Below are positions 1 to 8,463 of a DNA stretch of 33,560 bases, piece after piece. Below the pieces are notes generated by a model that saw nothing but the letters and a program-made list of their open reading frames with translations, did not search any database and was not told the DNA's origin. Location: assembly GCA_011048835.1 (NCBI GenBank), contig DSDF01000041.1, positions 1-33,560 of the forward strand, written 5' to 3'. Positions within the stretch are counted from its first letter, which is position 1. Each line of letters begins with the position of its first letter. Origin of the DNA: Methanoculleus sp. GTDB taxonomy: Archaea; Halobacteriota; Methanomicrobia; Methanomicrobiales; Methanomicrobiaceae. Position numbers and translations under genes: made by a program.

Positions 1-32
1 CCGGCCGGGGCGTCGAAACCAGCACACATTTT

Positions 33-1328
33 TTATCCCGGTTCCGGAACCCTGCGCATCGGCTGCACGTTCATGCCTTCCATCTCCCCCAGCGCGAACC
101 GGAAGCGCTTGCGGATGTTCGGCGGTAGCTCGGCCTCGAGAATCGGGACGAACCCGAAGGTCTCGTAGAAGGAGATCAGCTCGAGCGTCGAGTGCATGTA
201 GAGCGTTTCGTGGCCGCAGGCATCGAGCAGCGCCTGCATGGCCTCCCGGGCATACCCCCGGTTCCTGAACTCGGGAAGGACGAAGACGCCGTCGACTTCG
301 AGGCCGTCGGCATGCTGTTTGCAGCGGGCGACGCCGGCAAGAATGGATTCCACGAACACCCCGAAGATGCGGTCGGTCTCCGGGTCCGCGGTCTGCTGGC
401 GGTAGTGCAGCCACACCTCTTCTGCGAGGTGGAATTCGTCGGGGCCGAGCTCGCGTGCCCGCACCTCGAGGACGATGTCGGGAGAGAGCACGAACACCGG
501 ATGCCGGGTTCGTTTCACCACACCGGCCGTGGTGCTTCCCAGCTGCACATTGCGCACGTAATCGGCCTTGCCGCACCGGGGCACAATGATCAGGGAGACG
601 TCCTGCGCATCGGCAACCTCGCAGATCCGGTCGACCGGGTTGCCCGTGCACACGAGCGTCGTGATCTGCTTCCCGTCCTCTCCGGCGTCGACTGCCATCC
701 GTTCGAGACGCCGCTGTGCGGTGGTTTCAAAGAATGCAAGTTCGTTTTTCGACTCGGCGCTCCTGATGACATGCAGCAGGATGAGCTCGCGGGGATCGAC
801 GTTATGCCGCAAAAATACCATCATCTCCTCGGAAGGCCGGGAAAAATCGACCGGAGCGAGAACGCGGGAAAAAAGCGGCCTGATAGTTCCGTTCCCGCCC
901 CGGAGGGGGTGCATGATGAGCACGTTTCTCCGGATCCTGCGCAGCACGCCCGACGAGACGCTCCCCAAAATCAGACCGCTGATGATCCCCCGTCCCCTGG
1001 CTCCCATCACGACGAGCGAGGCGTCCACCTCATCGGCAACGGCGCTGATGGCCTGCGGCACATCGCCATGCTCGATAAATTCAAGCCGCGTGCGCACCTT
1101 CATGCCCCGGGCTTCGAGGCTCTCCCGCAGGGCTTCGAGGCCTTTTCGCGCCGATTCAAGCGGGGATTCGAGTATCCTGCCTGAGATCCAGTACTGCGTG
1201 GCTGCACGGGGGGCGTCGAGCACGTGAAGCAGGACGATTTCGTCGATACCGGGGATCTGGTCGATAGTGTCGAAAATCGCACGTGAATAGTCGGAAAAAT
1301 CAGTGGGGATCAGGACGGTCGCAAACAT
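33..1328 (-). CDS. Tandem universal stress protein (UspA x2) fused to a C-terminal GNAT acetyltransferase domain
   Basis: Two Usp alpha/beta domains (about residues 1-140 and 155-290) are followed by a GNAT-like domain (about 295-420); total 431 aa. The first Usp has the ATP-binding signature G-2x-G-9x-G-S (MGARGRG...LGS). In the second, both leading glycines are replaced (R-CG-K-9x-GS), so it may not bind ATP. The GNAT part carries the acetyl-CoA loop RNRGYA, preceded by a V-x-V-L-P strand typical of the fold. The start MFATVLIPTDFS was chosen because GGAG lies 7 nt upstream and the Usp fold begins there. An ATG 90 nt further upstream overlaps a TATA-like box. Cytoplasmic stress or nucleotide sensing with acyl transfer is inferred; the acetylation substrate is unknown. 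It is divergent from a small orphan gene. Confidence 0.88.
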   Translation of the reverse strand: MFATVLIPTDFSDYSRAIFDTIDQIPGIDEIVLLHVLDAPRAATQYWISGRILESPLESARKGLEALRESLEARGMKVRTRLEFIEHGDVPQAISAVADEVDASLVVMGARGRGIISGLILGSVSSGVLRRIRRNVLIMHPLRGGNGTIRPLFSRVLAPVDFSRPSEEMMVFLRHNVDPRELILLHVIRSAESKNELAFFETTAQRRLERMAVDAGEDGKQITTLVCTGNPVDRICEVADAQDVSLIIVPRCGKADYVRNVQLGSTTAGVVKRTRHPVFVLSPDIVLEVRARELGPDEFHLAEEVWLHYRQQTADPETDRIFGVFVESILAGVARCKQHADGLEVDGVFVLPEFRNRGYAREAMQALLDACGHETLYMHSTLELISFYETFGFVPILEAELPPNIRKRFRFALGEMEGMNVQPMRRVPEPG

Positions 1329-1415
1329 GGAAGAGCTCCGGGCGGCGGCACATGGGGGGATGGGAGAGTGGTAGCGCGGCAGGAAATTTCGTGAGAAACC
1401 TTCAACCGGGAACTT

Positions 1416-1423
1416 CATATACT
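1416..1423 (-). promoter_or_regulatory. Possible TATA box for the Usp-GNAT gene
   Basis: On the minus strand the bases read AGTATATG, about 90 nt before the chosen ATG. This would give a 5' leader of roughly 60 nt. Placement is by eye only. Confidence 0.3.
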
Positions 1424-1532
1424 GACCGGTTTTGGTAGTCCGGTATCCGGAACAGGTACACGCACCGGCCGGACGGGGCGCCCCCCCGAACCCGGCGATA
1501 CCGACAAGTAGCTGGAAAGCGATGATCGCCCT

Positions 1533-1790
1533 ATGCTCAGCACAGACGAGGTTATCAGGAAATTGTGGGACGCACAGGGGTACGGGAATCTCGTAGTATG
1601 GGGAGACGGCACGATGAACGTGGTCACGCCCGGTTCAGAACCGGAAGAAGCACCGGATAACCCCCATGTGGTGTTCAAGCCTCTCCCGCTCGTCGGGGGC
1701 TACCCCATGCTGGATCATGCGACCGGCGATAAGGCCCTCCGGCAACGCATCACGGATGCCGTACGGGGTGCTGGTATCGAGATCGAGTGA
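1533..1790 (+). CDS. Small protein of unknown function (85 aa)
   Basis: I do not recognise this family. The product starts MLSTDEVIRKLWDAQG, has a central acidic/proline-rich stretch (EPEEAPDNP) and a GGYPMLDH segment, and ends in a short amphipathic helix. It has no signal peptide or membrane segment. Codon usage is GC-rich like its neighbours, and the translation looks protein-like rather than arginine/serine-rich as shadow frames do. No strong ribosome-binding site precedes the ATG. It sits between the divergent Usp-GNAT gene and the convergent glucan phosphorylase. It could be a taxon-restricted conserved protein. Confidence 0.6.
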   Translation: MLSTDEVIRKLWDAQGYGNLVVWGDGTMNVVTPGSEPEEAPDNPHVVFKPLPLVGGYPMLDHATGDKALRQRITDAVRGAGIEIE

Positions 1791-1835
1791 TGGATTGGAG
1801 GGGATCCCGGTCGTCGATGAGGCAGTGGTGTGCCA

Positions 1836-4052
1836 TCAGCGATACCCGGGTTCCCCGGCCGCATATTTCACGGATTCGCATGCACGTGAGGGCGCATCGC
1901 CGCGGCCGCAGCGTTCCTCGCAGCCCATCGCGGGGTTATAATAGCGGGCCACGTACTCCTTGACCATCCGGCGGGCGGAAAACGCGGGGCAGTTGCTCTG
2001 TATGCTCTCCTTCATCATCTTCACCCACTCGTGGGGCACCCCGTCGCCCGCCACCGCGTAATAGCGGGGCACCACCTGCTGTTCGAGAATATCGTAAATC
2101 GCAGCCGCATCAGCCGCATCACGGTCCGAAACGCTGCTCCCGTCACCGAACGCCCATCCGTTGCGCCCGTTGTAGCCCTCGAGCCACCACCCGTCGAGGA
2201 TGCTGAGGTTGAGCACGCCGTTGAGCGCGGCCTTCATACCGCTCGTCCCGCTCGCCTCCATGGGCGGCAGCGGGTTGTTCAGCCACACGTCGACGCCATG
2301 AACGAGATATTTTGCTATCTCCTCGCCGTAATCCTCGACAAACGCGATCCTGCCGCCGAACTCAGGCTGCCGGGCACGATGGTAGATGGACTGGATGATG
2401 CGTTTGCCCTCGTCGTCGGACGGGTGGGCCTTGCCGGCGAAGATAATCTGCACCGGCTTGTAGGGGTTGTTGAGGATCGATTTCAGGCGTTCTGGATCGG
2501 AAAAGATGAGCCCTGCACGCTTGTAGGTGGTGAACCGGCGCGCGAACCCGATTGTCAGCACGGTCGGATCGAGCAGGGCTCCTCCCGCAAGCACGCTCCC
2601 GGGATGCGTCTGCTGGTTCGCCCAGTCCCGCCGTTTGTATTCACGGATACGGTCGATCAGCTTGCGCTTCAGGGCAAGGTGCACGTGCCAGAGATCTTCG
2701 TCAGGAATGCGATTGATATAGCGCCATGATGAAGGATTGTCGTGATTTTCCAGCCACCGGGGGCAGTAGGGATTCATGTACCGGTCGATGAGCGCACGCA
2801 GATCCGGGTTGAGCCATGTATTGATGTGGATGCCATTGGTGATGTAGCCGATGGGATCGCGGTCTTCGGCCATCTCCTGCCAGAGCGCGCGCCACATCTC
2901 CCTCGATACACTCCCGTTCATCCTGCTCACCCCGTTGTTGTGCGCGGAGAGGCGCAGTGCGAGCGCCGTCATGTTGAATCCCCCATGTCCTCCCACCGGC
3001 TGATCGCCGAGAGCGAAGAAGTGATCCCGGCCGATGCCAAGTTCCGGGTAAAACCGGCCGAAGTGGTGCCCGATCAGGTTGCAGGGGAAGACATCGTGCC
3101 CGGCGGGAACCGGGGTGTGGGTGGTGAACACCGAGGATCGCATCACCAGTCCGGCCGCCTCGTCGAACGAGCGGCCGTCTGCAACGAGCATGCGGATCCA
3201 TTCCAGCAGGGCGAATGCAGGGTGCCCTTCATTGAGGTGGACTGCGGAAAAATCGACCCCCAACCTCGCAAGCATGCGGATCCCGCCTATGCCGAGCACG
3301 ATCTCCTGCAGGAGGCGGCGCTGCGCATCGCCGGTATACAGCCGCGAGGTAATGTTCCTGATGGCGGGATCGTTCTCCTCGATGTCCGTGTCGAGGAGGA
3401 GCAGGTCAACCCGTCCCACCTTTGCCCGCCACCCTGAAACATATATCCGCGGTTCGATGAAGGGGAGCTCGACGACGAGGGGGCATCCCTCTTCGTCGAG
3501 AACTCTCCTCACCGGCGCCGAGGAAAAATCGATGCGCTCTTCGGCGTTCTGCTGCCACCCCTCCTCCCCGATGCGCTGGTGGAGATACCCGTTCGAGTAC
3601 AGCAGTCCCACGGCGACCATCGGCACCCCGAGATCGCTGCATTCCTTGATATGATCGCCGGCGAGGAACCCCAACCCTCCGGCAAAAAACGGCAGTGTTG
3701 AGAGCAGCCCGTATTCTGCGGAAAAATAGGCGATGGGCCGGTTTCCAGGGTCCGCCATGCGGCCCGCAAACCATGTGCCCTCCGATTGCTTCAGGCGCAG
3801 GAATTCCTCCATCACCGCGTCGTAGCGGCGCAGGTACTGCCGATCATTCAGGGCGCGGTGCAGGAATTCATCCGGGAGCTGCCGGAGCATCCTCACCGGG
3901 TTGTGCCCGCTATCCATCCACCCCTGCGGGTTCAGTTCGTCGAACAGTGCCTTCGCATCGGGATTCCAGCTCCACCAGAGATTATAGGAGAGATCCACGA
4001 GACCCGAGAGCCGTTCCGGTATATGGGAGTAATAGTGGGATGTACTTTTCAT
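1836..4052 (-). CDS. glgP: Alpha-glucan phosphorylase (GT35 family, DUF3417-containing type)
   Basis: It releases glucose 1-phosphate from storage alpha-1,4-glucan with pyridoxal phosphate in the cytoplasm. The 738-aa product has an N-terminal DUF3417-like region (about residues 1-110, LSYNLWWSWNPDA), then the phosphorylase body with NEGHPAF (274-280), FARRFTTYKR (503-512) and EASGTSGMKAALNG (599-612). Lys607 in the last motif is the expected PLP Schiff-base residue. The start MKSTSHYY is preceded by GAAGG 7 nt upstream. The longer open frame upstream is cysteine-rich and unlike the family. The gene lies downstream of two flavin-reductase genes across a 319-nt gap, so it probably has its own promoter. 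The tail after about residue 708 (MGCEERCGRG...) is probably lineage-specific. Confidence 0.95.
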   Translation of the reverse strand: MKSTSHYYSHIPERLSGLVDLSYNLWWSWNPDAKALFDELNPQGWMDSGHNPVRMLRQLPDEFLHRALNDRQYLRRYDAVMEEFLRLKQSEGTWFAGRMADPGNRPIAYFSAEYGLLSTLPFFAGGLGFLAGDHIKECSDLGVPMVAVGLLYSNGYLHQRIGEEGWQQNAEERIDFSSAPVRRVLDEEGCPLVVELPFIEPRIYVSGWRAKVGRVDLLLLDTDIEENDPAIRNITSRLYTGDAQRRLLQEIVLGIGGIRMLARLGVDFSAVHLNEGHPAFALLEWIRMLVADGRSFDEAAGLVMRSSVFTTHTPVPAGHDVFPCNLIGHHFGRFYPELGIGRDHFFALGDQPVGGHGGFNMTALALRLSAHNNGVSRMNGSVSREMWRALWQEMAEDRDPIGYITNGIHINTWLNPDLRALIDRYMNPYCPRWLENHDNPSSWRYINRIPDEDLWHVHLALKRKLIDRIREYKRRDWANQQTHPGSVLAGGALLDPTVLTIGFARRFTTYKRAGLIFSDPERLKSILNNPYKPVQIIFAGKAHPSDDEGKRIIQSIYHRARQPEFGGRIAFVEDYGEEIAKYLVHGVDVWLNNPLPPMEASGTSGMKAALNGVLNLSILDGWWLEGYNGRNGWAFGDGSSVSDRDAADAAAIYDILEQQVVPRYYAVAGDGVPHEWVKMMKESIQSNCPAFSARRMVKEYVARYYNPAMGCEERCGRGDAPSRACESVKYAAGEPGYR

Positions 4053-4371
4053 GCCACAACCTTCTATAAAACGATGGCAGGAACGGTGTGGAATTCGGCA
4101 AAAATGGCTGTATCGCCCCTTCAAACCGATAGCGGCACGTAGGGAGAGTGGCGCACCGCACACTTCCCGCATCAGGTGAACAATGCACGCACCGCACCCC
4201 TGCACACACAAAGGTACTATTGGAAACGCTGGCTAAATAGTCCTCGATCGGAGAATCGAATTTATGAATGCAGATAATGCATTCATGCTCCCACGATGCA
4301 CCGGGGTCGTGCCATTCGTGCGGCGCAGGATGGCAACGCAGCTATGCCTGCGGGAACGAAAGCTCTGAAAT
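4053..4371. other. Intergenic region upstream of glgP (319 nt)
   Basis: No convincing gene is seen. Short frames on both strands have shadow-like composition. The notable content is the perfect 9-bp dyad at 4264-4286 and the purine-rich ribosome-binding site next to the glgP start. Confidence 0.6.
4264..4286. promoter_or_regulatory. Perfect 9-bp inverted repeat with 5-nt spacer
   Basis: The left arm ATGAATGCA (4264-4272) and right arm TGCATTCAT (4278-4286) flank GATAA. It lies 86 nt past the flavin-reductase stop and 212 nt before the glgP start. It is AT-rich for this genome and has no T-run after it, so an operator is at least as likely as a terminator stem. Confidence 0.45.
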
Positions 4372-4944
4372 TCATTTTTTGAATACCAATCCTGCGGAAA
4401 ACGCTTTTCCAACATATCCGCCGACGGTCCGGTATTCCCTGCGAAGTGAATCGTAGACAAGGGGGCTGATCTTCTCCACATCCGGTTTGCCATCCTTCCC
4501 CATCACCGCCTCATCGACCAGCACATCGAGGATCTCGGCGACGAACTGCACATGCACCCCGATTTCCACCGTAGTGATAACCCTGCAGCAGAGCACCACC
4601 GGAAACTCCTCGATTGCGGGGGCATGCACGTGGGGTGCGGGAACCGGGGTAAGCCCGCAGGCTTCGAATTTGTCGGTGTCCCTGCCTGATACCAGGCCAA
4701 AATAGTCTGCTTCAGCCACATGGGCCGACGAGGGGATATTCACCGTGCAAGCACCGGTTTCATTCAGGTTCGTGCAGGTGTACCGGGATTTCTGGACTGA
4801 AAATGCGACGCAGGGGGGATCGGAACTGCAGATGCCGCCCCAGGCTGCGGCCATGGCATCAGGCCGTCCTTCGGCATCATAGGTACCAATGATCAGCATG
4901 GGGTGGGGATACAGGAGGGTGCGGGGTCCGAGGGAGGTTTTCAT
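4372..4944 (-). CDS. Flavin reductase-like FMN-binding split-barrel protein (copy 2)
   Basis: The 190-aa product matches the flavin-reductase-like/flavoredoxin family. A split barrel begins at LYPHPMLIIGTYDAEGRPDAM, has the N-terminal FMN-contact region around AAWGGICSSDPPCVAFSV, and contains the family segment ADYFGLVSGRDTDKF. Members bind FMN and act as flavin reductases or electron-transfer flavoproteins; the actual donor and acceptor here are unknown. The start lies 3 nt after the TAG of the upstream paralogue, so the two are almost certainly co-transcribed. The pair share DY(F/C)GLVSG but differ elsewhere, which points to an old duplication. Confidence 0.88.
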   Translation of the reverse strand: MKTSLGPRTLLYPHPMLIIGTYDAEGRPDAMAAAWGGICSSDPPCVAFSVQKSRYTCTNLNETGACTVNIPSSAHVAEADYFGLVSGRDTDKFEACGLTPVPAPHVHAPAIEEFPVVLCCRVITTVEIGVHVQFVAEILDVLVDEAVMGKDGKPDVEKISPLVYDSLRREYRTVGGYVGKAFSAGLVFKK

Positions 4945-4947
4945 ACT

Positions 4948-5526
4948 CTAGTACCGCAATGCGATCCGCATTAACTCTTTTCCAATCTCCCATGCCCGGC
5001 CGATCCGCGCTCCGATCCGGTAGTAGCTCCGGTCGTTCATCGAAAAGAGAATGGGCTGCACTTTGTTCACGTCCACCGTACCATCGGTGATCACGACAGG
5101 GTCGCAGAAGGTATTTTCAATTTTTCCGATAAATATATCATGCGCTGGGAAATCCACGGTCCTGATAAGCCTGCATTCCATATTCACCGGGCACTCGTGT
5201 ATCATCGGCGCCGTCCCGAGCGTTCCGTAAAAATTGCGAAACAACGCGGATTTATCGACCTTTTTTCCGGATACCAGCCCGCAATAGTCTGTCTGCCGGA
5301 CCATATTCACCGACGGAATGTTCACGCTGAACGTGCCGTTCTCTCTGATCCCCGCATTGGTATAGTGCGTCTTCGACATGCCCAGGGAAATGGATCCGAA
5401 ATCGAGGATCCCGACATGGGCAATGGTAATGTAGTTCGGTTTTCCGCTGACATTCACCCCGACGAGCGTGGTGGGAAGGGGGTAGAGGCAGTTGACCGGG
5501 CCTAACTCCGTTTTGCCGCGCACCAT
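4948..5526 (-). CDS. Flavin reductase-like FMN-binding split-barrel protein (copy 1)
   Basis: The product is about 192 aa with the same fold as the downstream gene. It starts in a barrel strand (LYPLPTTLVGVNVSGKPNYI), has the hydrophobic GILDFGSISLGMSKTHYT region, and the signature TDYCGLVSGKKVDKS. ATG at 5526 was chosen because a GGGGGA stretch lies about 9 nt upstream; GTG at 5529 or 5523 is also possible. It is the first gene of a two-gene operon with its paralogue. Cytoplasmic flavoprotein; the redox partner is unknown. Confidence 0.88.
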   Translation of the reverse strand: MVRGKTELGPVNCLYPLPTTLVGVNVSGKPNYITIAHVGILDFGSISLGMSKTHYTNAGIRENGTFSVNIPSVNMVRQTDYCGLVSGKKVDKSALFRNFYGTLGTAPMIHECPVNMECRLIRTVDFPAHDIFIGKIENTFCDPVVITDGTVDVNKVQPILFSMNDRSYYRIGARIGRAWEIGKELMRIALRY

Positions 5527-5554
5527 CACGTATAATCCCCCAATGGTCGTTGCA

Positions 5555-5562
5555 CTATATAC
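5555..5562 (-). promoter_or_regulatory. TATA box for the flavin reductase pair
   Basis: The minus-strand bases GTATATAG lie about 30 nt before the ATG at 5526. This is the usual archaeal distance for a leaderless or nearly leaderless transcript. Confidence 0.45.
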
Positions 5563-5600
5563 ACCTAACTGATGCGAAGAAAAGAAAATATGCGAATGGA

Positions 5601-6638
5601 TCAGAGATCAGGCTTGCTCTTGAGCGCCTCGACGAGCAGTCGAACGCCCTGTTCGATATCCCCGCAGTCCACCACTTCCACGGGGGAATGGATGTAGCGC
5701 GATGCGATGGAGAGCGGAATGCTCGGTATGCCGTCCCGGACGAGGTGGATGATGGTGGCGTCGGTGTTCCCACCCGTTCCCACCTCGAGCTGGTAGGGGA
5801 TGTCGTGCGCCTCGGCAGTCGTTCGCAACCACGCCGTCATCGCTTCGCTGGCCATCAGTCCACGGCCGCTCGCACTCACCAGCACGAGTACCGGCCCTTT
5901 TCCCATCACGACCGTCGAGTCCTTTTTCTTGATGCCGGGATGGTCGCCGGGAATGGTCACGTCGGTGGCGATGGCGCAGTCCGGATCGAGGGAGAATGCG
6001 CTCACTTTCGCGCCTTTCAGCCCCAGTTCCTCCTGCACGGTGAAGACCCCGTAGATGGTGTGCGGGGAATTGACCTCTTTCAGGGCCTTGATGAGCATGG
6101 CGACGCCGACGCGATTGTCGAGCGCCTTGCCGGTGACGCGGTTGTTGGCAAGCTCGACGGCCTCGCGATCGATGGTCACCGGGGTGCCGATCTCGATGCC
6201 CATCTCCGCCACCTCATCGGCGCTTCCTGCCCCGATGTCGATGAACATATCCTCGATTTTGATCTCCTTTTTCCGCTCTTCCGGGTCCATGACATGCGGG
6301 GGTTTCCCCCCGATGACGCCGTACACCATACCCTTCGAGCCATGGACGGCAACACGCTGATTATAGAGCGTCGGGTTGAACCATCCGCCGAGGGTCACGA
6401 AGCGGAGGAACCCGTCGTCGTCGATATACTGCACCATGAGGCCGATCTCGTCCATGTGCGACGCGATCATGATCTTGAATGCATCGCCGCGCTTGACGGC
6501 CACGAGGTTGCCCATGGAATCGGTCCGGAATTCGTCCACGTGCCCCTCGAGCTGGGCCCTGATGAACGCGGTCACGTTTCCCTCCCGTCCGGAGACGCCA
6601 TGGAGGTTTGAAAGTTCCTTGAGAAGCGATTGTACCAT
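5601..6638 (-). CDS. M42 family metallo-aminopeptidase (TET/FrvX type)
   Basis: This is a zinc/cobalt peptidase that trims peptides, by family usually as a large tetrahedral TET assembly in the cytoplasm. The 345-aa length is typical. Metal ligands and catalytic residues are all visible: His61 and Asp63 in SHMDEIG, Asp174 in KALDNRVG, Glu203/Glu204 in QEELGLKGA, Asp226 in ATDVT, and His317 in SRYIHSPVE. The start is 6 nt after the aminotransferase stop, so it is the third gene of the hexuloisomerase-aminotransferase-peptidase operon. Family members are also annotated as endoglucanases; the conserved ligands favour aminopeptidase. Confidence 0.95.
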   Translation of the reverse strand: MVQSLLKELSNLHGVSGREGNVTAFIRAQLEGHVDEFRTDSMGNLVAVKRGDAFKIMIASHMDEIGLMVQYIDDDGFLRFVTLGGWFNPTLYNQRVAVHGSKGMVYGVIGGKPPHVMDPEERKKEIKIEDMFIDIGAGSADEVAEMGIEIGTPVTIDREAVELANNRVTGKALDNRVGVAMLIKALKEVNSPHTIYGVFTVQEELGLKGAKVSAFSLDPDCAIATDVTIPGDHPGIKKKDSTVVMGKGPVLVLVSASGRGLMASEAMTAWLRTTAEAHDIPYQLEVGTGGNTDATIIHLVRDGIPSIPLSIASRYIHSPVEVVDCGDIEQGVRLLVEALKSKPDL

Positions 6639-6644
6639 AACCTA

Positions 6645-7748
6645 TCACCCTGTTGCTGCAAGCCTTTCAACGGCTGCACGAAGTTTTTCTCTCGACGCGG
6701 CATAACTTATGCGGGCGTAATCCGGGGCGTTCTCCCCGAACGATGCGCCGGGAACAACGAGGACACCACTTTTGACCGCCTCCTCGATGCGATCCTGGCC
6801 CATGGGCACGAACATATAGAAAGCTCCTTCGGGTTTCGGAAACTCGTATCCCTGCGAAACCAGACCTTCGTAGAGGAGATCACGGCGTGCACGGTATTCC
6901 TCGCGCATCGCAACAACCGCGGACTGGTCCCCGGAATAGGCAGCCGTAGCGGCGTACTGGGCGATGGAGGTTGCGCATGCCTGGCAATACTGGTGAATCT
7001 TGAGGCACTGGTTCACGTAGCGCTCGTCGGCGGCGAGGTACCCGATGCGCCAGCCGGTCATGGCATAGGTCTTGCTCGCAGCATTGACGGTGATCACGTC
7101 GTCCCCGTAGCAGGCTGCACTGAAATGGGGCCGTTCGTAGACAAAATGCTCGTACACTTCATCGCTGACAACCGTCACCGAAGCGTCCATGGCATATTCG
7201 ACGATCGCCCGGATCGACTCCTCGCTCTCCACCATGCCCGTCGGGTTCGACGGGGAATTCAGCACGAAGAGCCGTGCGCCGTCCATCATCTCCTGTGCAC
7301 GCTGGACGTCGATATGCATTGTTCCGTCACAGGGAACACCCTCCACGCGGCCGCCTGCGATGCGGGCGAGCGGTGCGTAGGAGACAAATCCAGGATCAGG
7401 GACCAGCACACGGTCGCCGGGCTCAACAAGCGCTTCCATGACGAGGTGGAGGCCTTCGCTACCCCCGGCGGTCACGAGTACCTGTTCCGGCCCGAAGGAA
7501 AGACCGTTTTCACGGCGAAACTTCTCTACGATCGCGTTGCGAAGCTCGGGTATCCCGGCATTGGGCGTATACCCCGTGTGCCCGTCCCGGATGGCCTGTA
7601 CTGCCGCCTCTTTGATATGGGCAGGGGTGTCGAAATCGGGCTGCCCTATCCCAAGGTTGATTGCGTCAGGGCCGCCCGCATCGAAGAGTTTGCGTATCCC
7701 GGAGAGTTCGATTCCCGCAACCCGGGACGCAACGTGGATATCTCGCAT
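6645..7748 (-). CDS. Pyridoxal-phosphate aminotransferase, class I/II (aspartate aminotransferase-like)
   Basis: The 367-aa fold-type I aminotransferase has the expected landmarks: GQPDFDTP near the N-terminus, GYTPNAGIPELR, SPSNPTG with Asn168, SDEVYE with Asp196 contacting the PLP pyridine nitrogen, Lys226 in NAASKTYAMTGWRIGYL as the Schiff base, and the C-terminal YARISYA arginine that binds the alpha-carboxylate. The substrate cannot be read from sequence; aspartate, aromatic amino acids or another acceptor are possible. It lies 18 nt after the hexuloisomerase gene and 6 nt before the peptidase, consistent with one operon. Confidence 0.94.
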   Translation of the reverse strand: MRDIHVASRVAGIELSGIRKLFDAGGPDAINLGIGQPDFDTPAHIKEAAVQAIRDGHTGYTPNAGIPELRNAIVEKFRRENGLSFGPEQVLVTAGGSEGLHLVMEALVEPGDRVLVPDPGFVSYAPLARIAGGRVEGVPCDGTMHIDVQRAQEMMDGARLFVLNSPSNPTGMVESEESIRAIVEYAMDASVTVVSDEVYEHFVYERPHFSAACYGDDVITVNAASKTYAMTGWRIGYLAADERYVNQCLKIHQYCQACATSIAQYAATAAYSGDQSAVVAMREEYRARRDLLYEGLVSQGYEFPKPEGAFYMFVPMGQDRIEEAVKSGVLVVPGASFGENAPDYARISYAASREKLRAAVERLAATG

Positions 7749-7766
7749 ACCATCACCAGCCCCCGG

Positions 7767-8375
7767 TCACTCGATATTTGCGTGGCGGTCCCTGAGAGAG
7801 TCCAGGTCGCAGTGCGTTATCTCCATAAGTGCAGAGATGATGGCATCGGCAAAGACCATTGCGGTGGTTTCGAAGAGCGTCCCCATCGGGGCAAAGGATT
7901 TGTGCTCGCCTTTCATCTGCCGGATCTCGAACTCGGCGGATTCGTCCTTCACTTCATCGCGCTGGCTCTCGAGCACCACGATATTGTCCGCAATTTTGCC
8001 GATTCTCGACTCTTTCTTGGAGGTGACAAGACAGATCCTGCCGCCGATCGCCTTGGCGGTTTCCGAGAGCTCGGCAACGGTCTTCGTCTGGCCCGAACCG
8101 GAGAAGGCGACGAGCATATCGCCTTTCTTCATCGACGGCGTAATCGTCTCACCCACCACGTAGGACTGCAGCCCGAGGTGCATCAACCTCATGGCGAATG
8201 CTTTTGCGACAAGGCCCGACCGCCCGGCGCCAACCACGTAGATGCGTTGGGCATCGAGTATTTCGGAGATAAAACCCCGCACCTCGGCATCTGAAATCAG
8301 AGTGGCGGTGGAGATAATCTTTCTGCCCATCAGCCGCATCATTTCCTGTACACTGATACATTCATTCATTGCCAC
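7767..8375 (-). CDS. hxlB: 6-phospho-3-hexuloisomerase (SIS domain)
   Basis: It interconverts 3-hexulose 6-phosphate and fructose 6-phosphate. In methanogens this is the reverse ribulose-monophosphate route to pentose phosphates. The SIS fold is clear: YVVGAGRSGLVAKAFAMRL (sugar-phosphate loop), the second loop AFSGSGQTKTVAEL, and the C-terminal helix FETTAMVFADAIISALM containing the conserved Glu. The length (202 aa from GTG 8375, 200 from ATG 8369) fits the family. No hexulose-phosphate synthase lies in the window. It is the first gene of a three-gene operon and divergent from the DNA methyltransferase. Confidence 0.9.
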   Translation of the reverse strand: MAMNECISVQEMMRLMGRKIISTATLISDAEVRGFISEILDAQRIYVVGAGRSGLVAKAFAMRLMHLGLQSYVVGETITPSMKKGDMLVAFSGSGQTKTVAELSETAKAIGGRICLVTSKKESRIGKIADNIVVLESQRDEVKDESAEFEIRQMKGEHKSFAPMGTLFETTAMVFADAIISALMEITHCDLDSLRDRHANIE

Positions 8376-8402
8376 AGTATGATTGCATCGGGAACTACTT
8401 TA

Positions 8403-8409
8403 GAATATT
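8403..8409 (-). promoter_or_regulatory. Possible TATA box of the hxlB operon
   Basis: AATATTC on the minus strand lies about 30-35 nt before the GTG/ATG starts. No Shine-Dalgarno sequence lies between, so a leaderless message is likely. Confidence 0.35.
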
Positions 8410-8463
8410 GATGGCGGATGACGAAAACGGCTAAATCTGGCGTTACTGAGAAATTCAGCCCCC

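Noticed and set aside
4053-4211. 53-residue upstream extension of the glucan phosphorylase
   Set aside because: Cys-rich and unlike the family; a GAAGG ribosome-binding site marks ATG 4052.
6630-8294. 554-aa open frame on the + strand
   Set aside because: It lies antisense to the aminotransferase and hexuloisomerase genes, which have full catalytic motifs. Its His/Asp/Gly-rich composition is typical of a GC-rich shadow frame.
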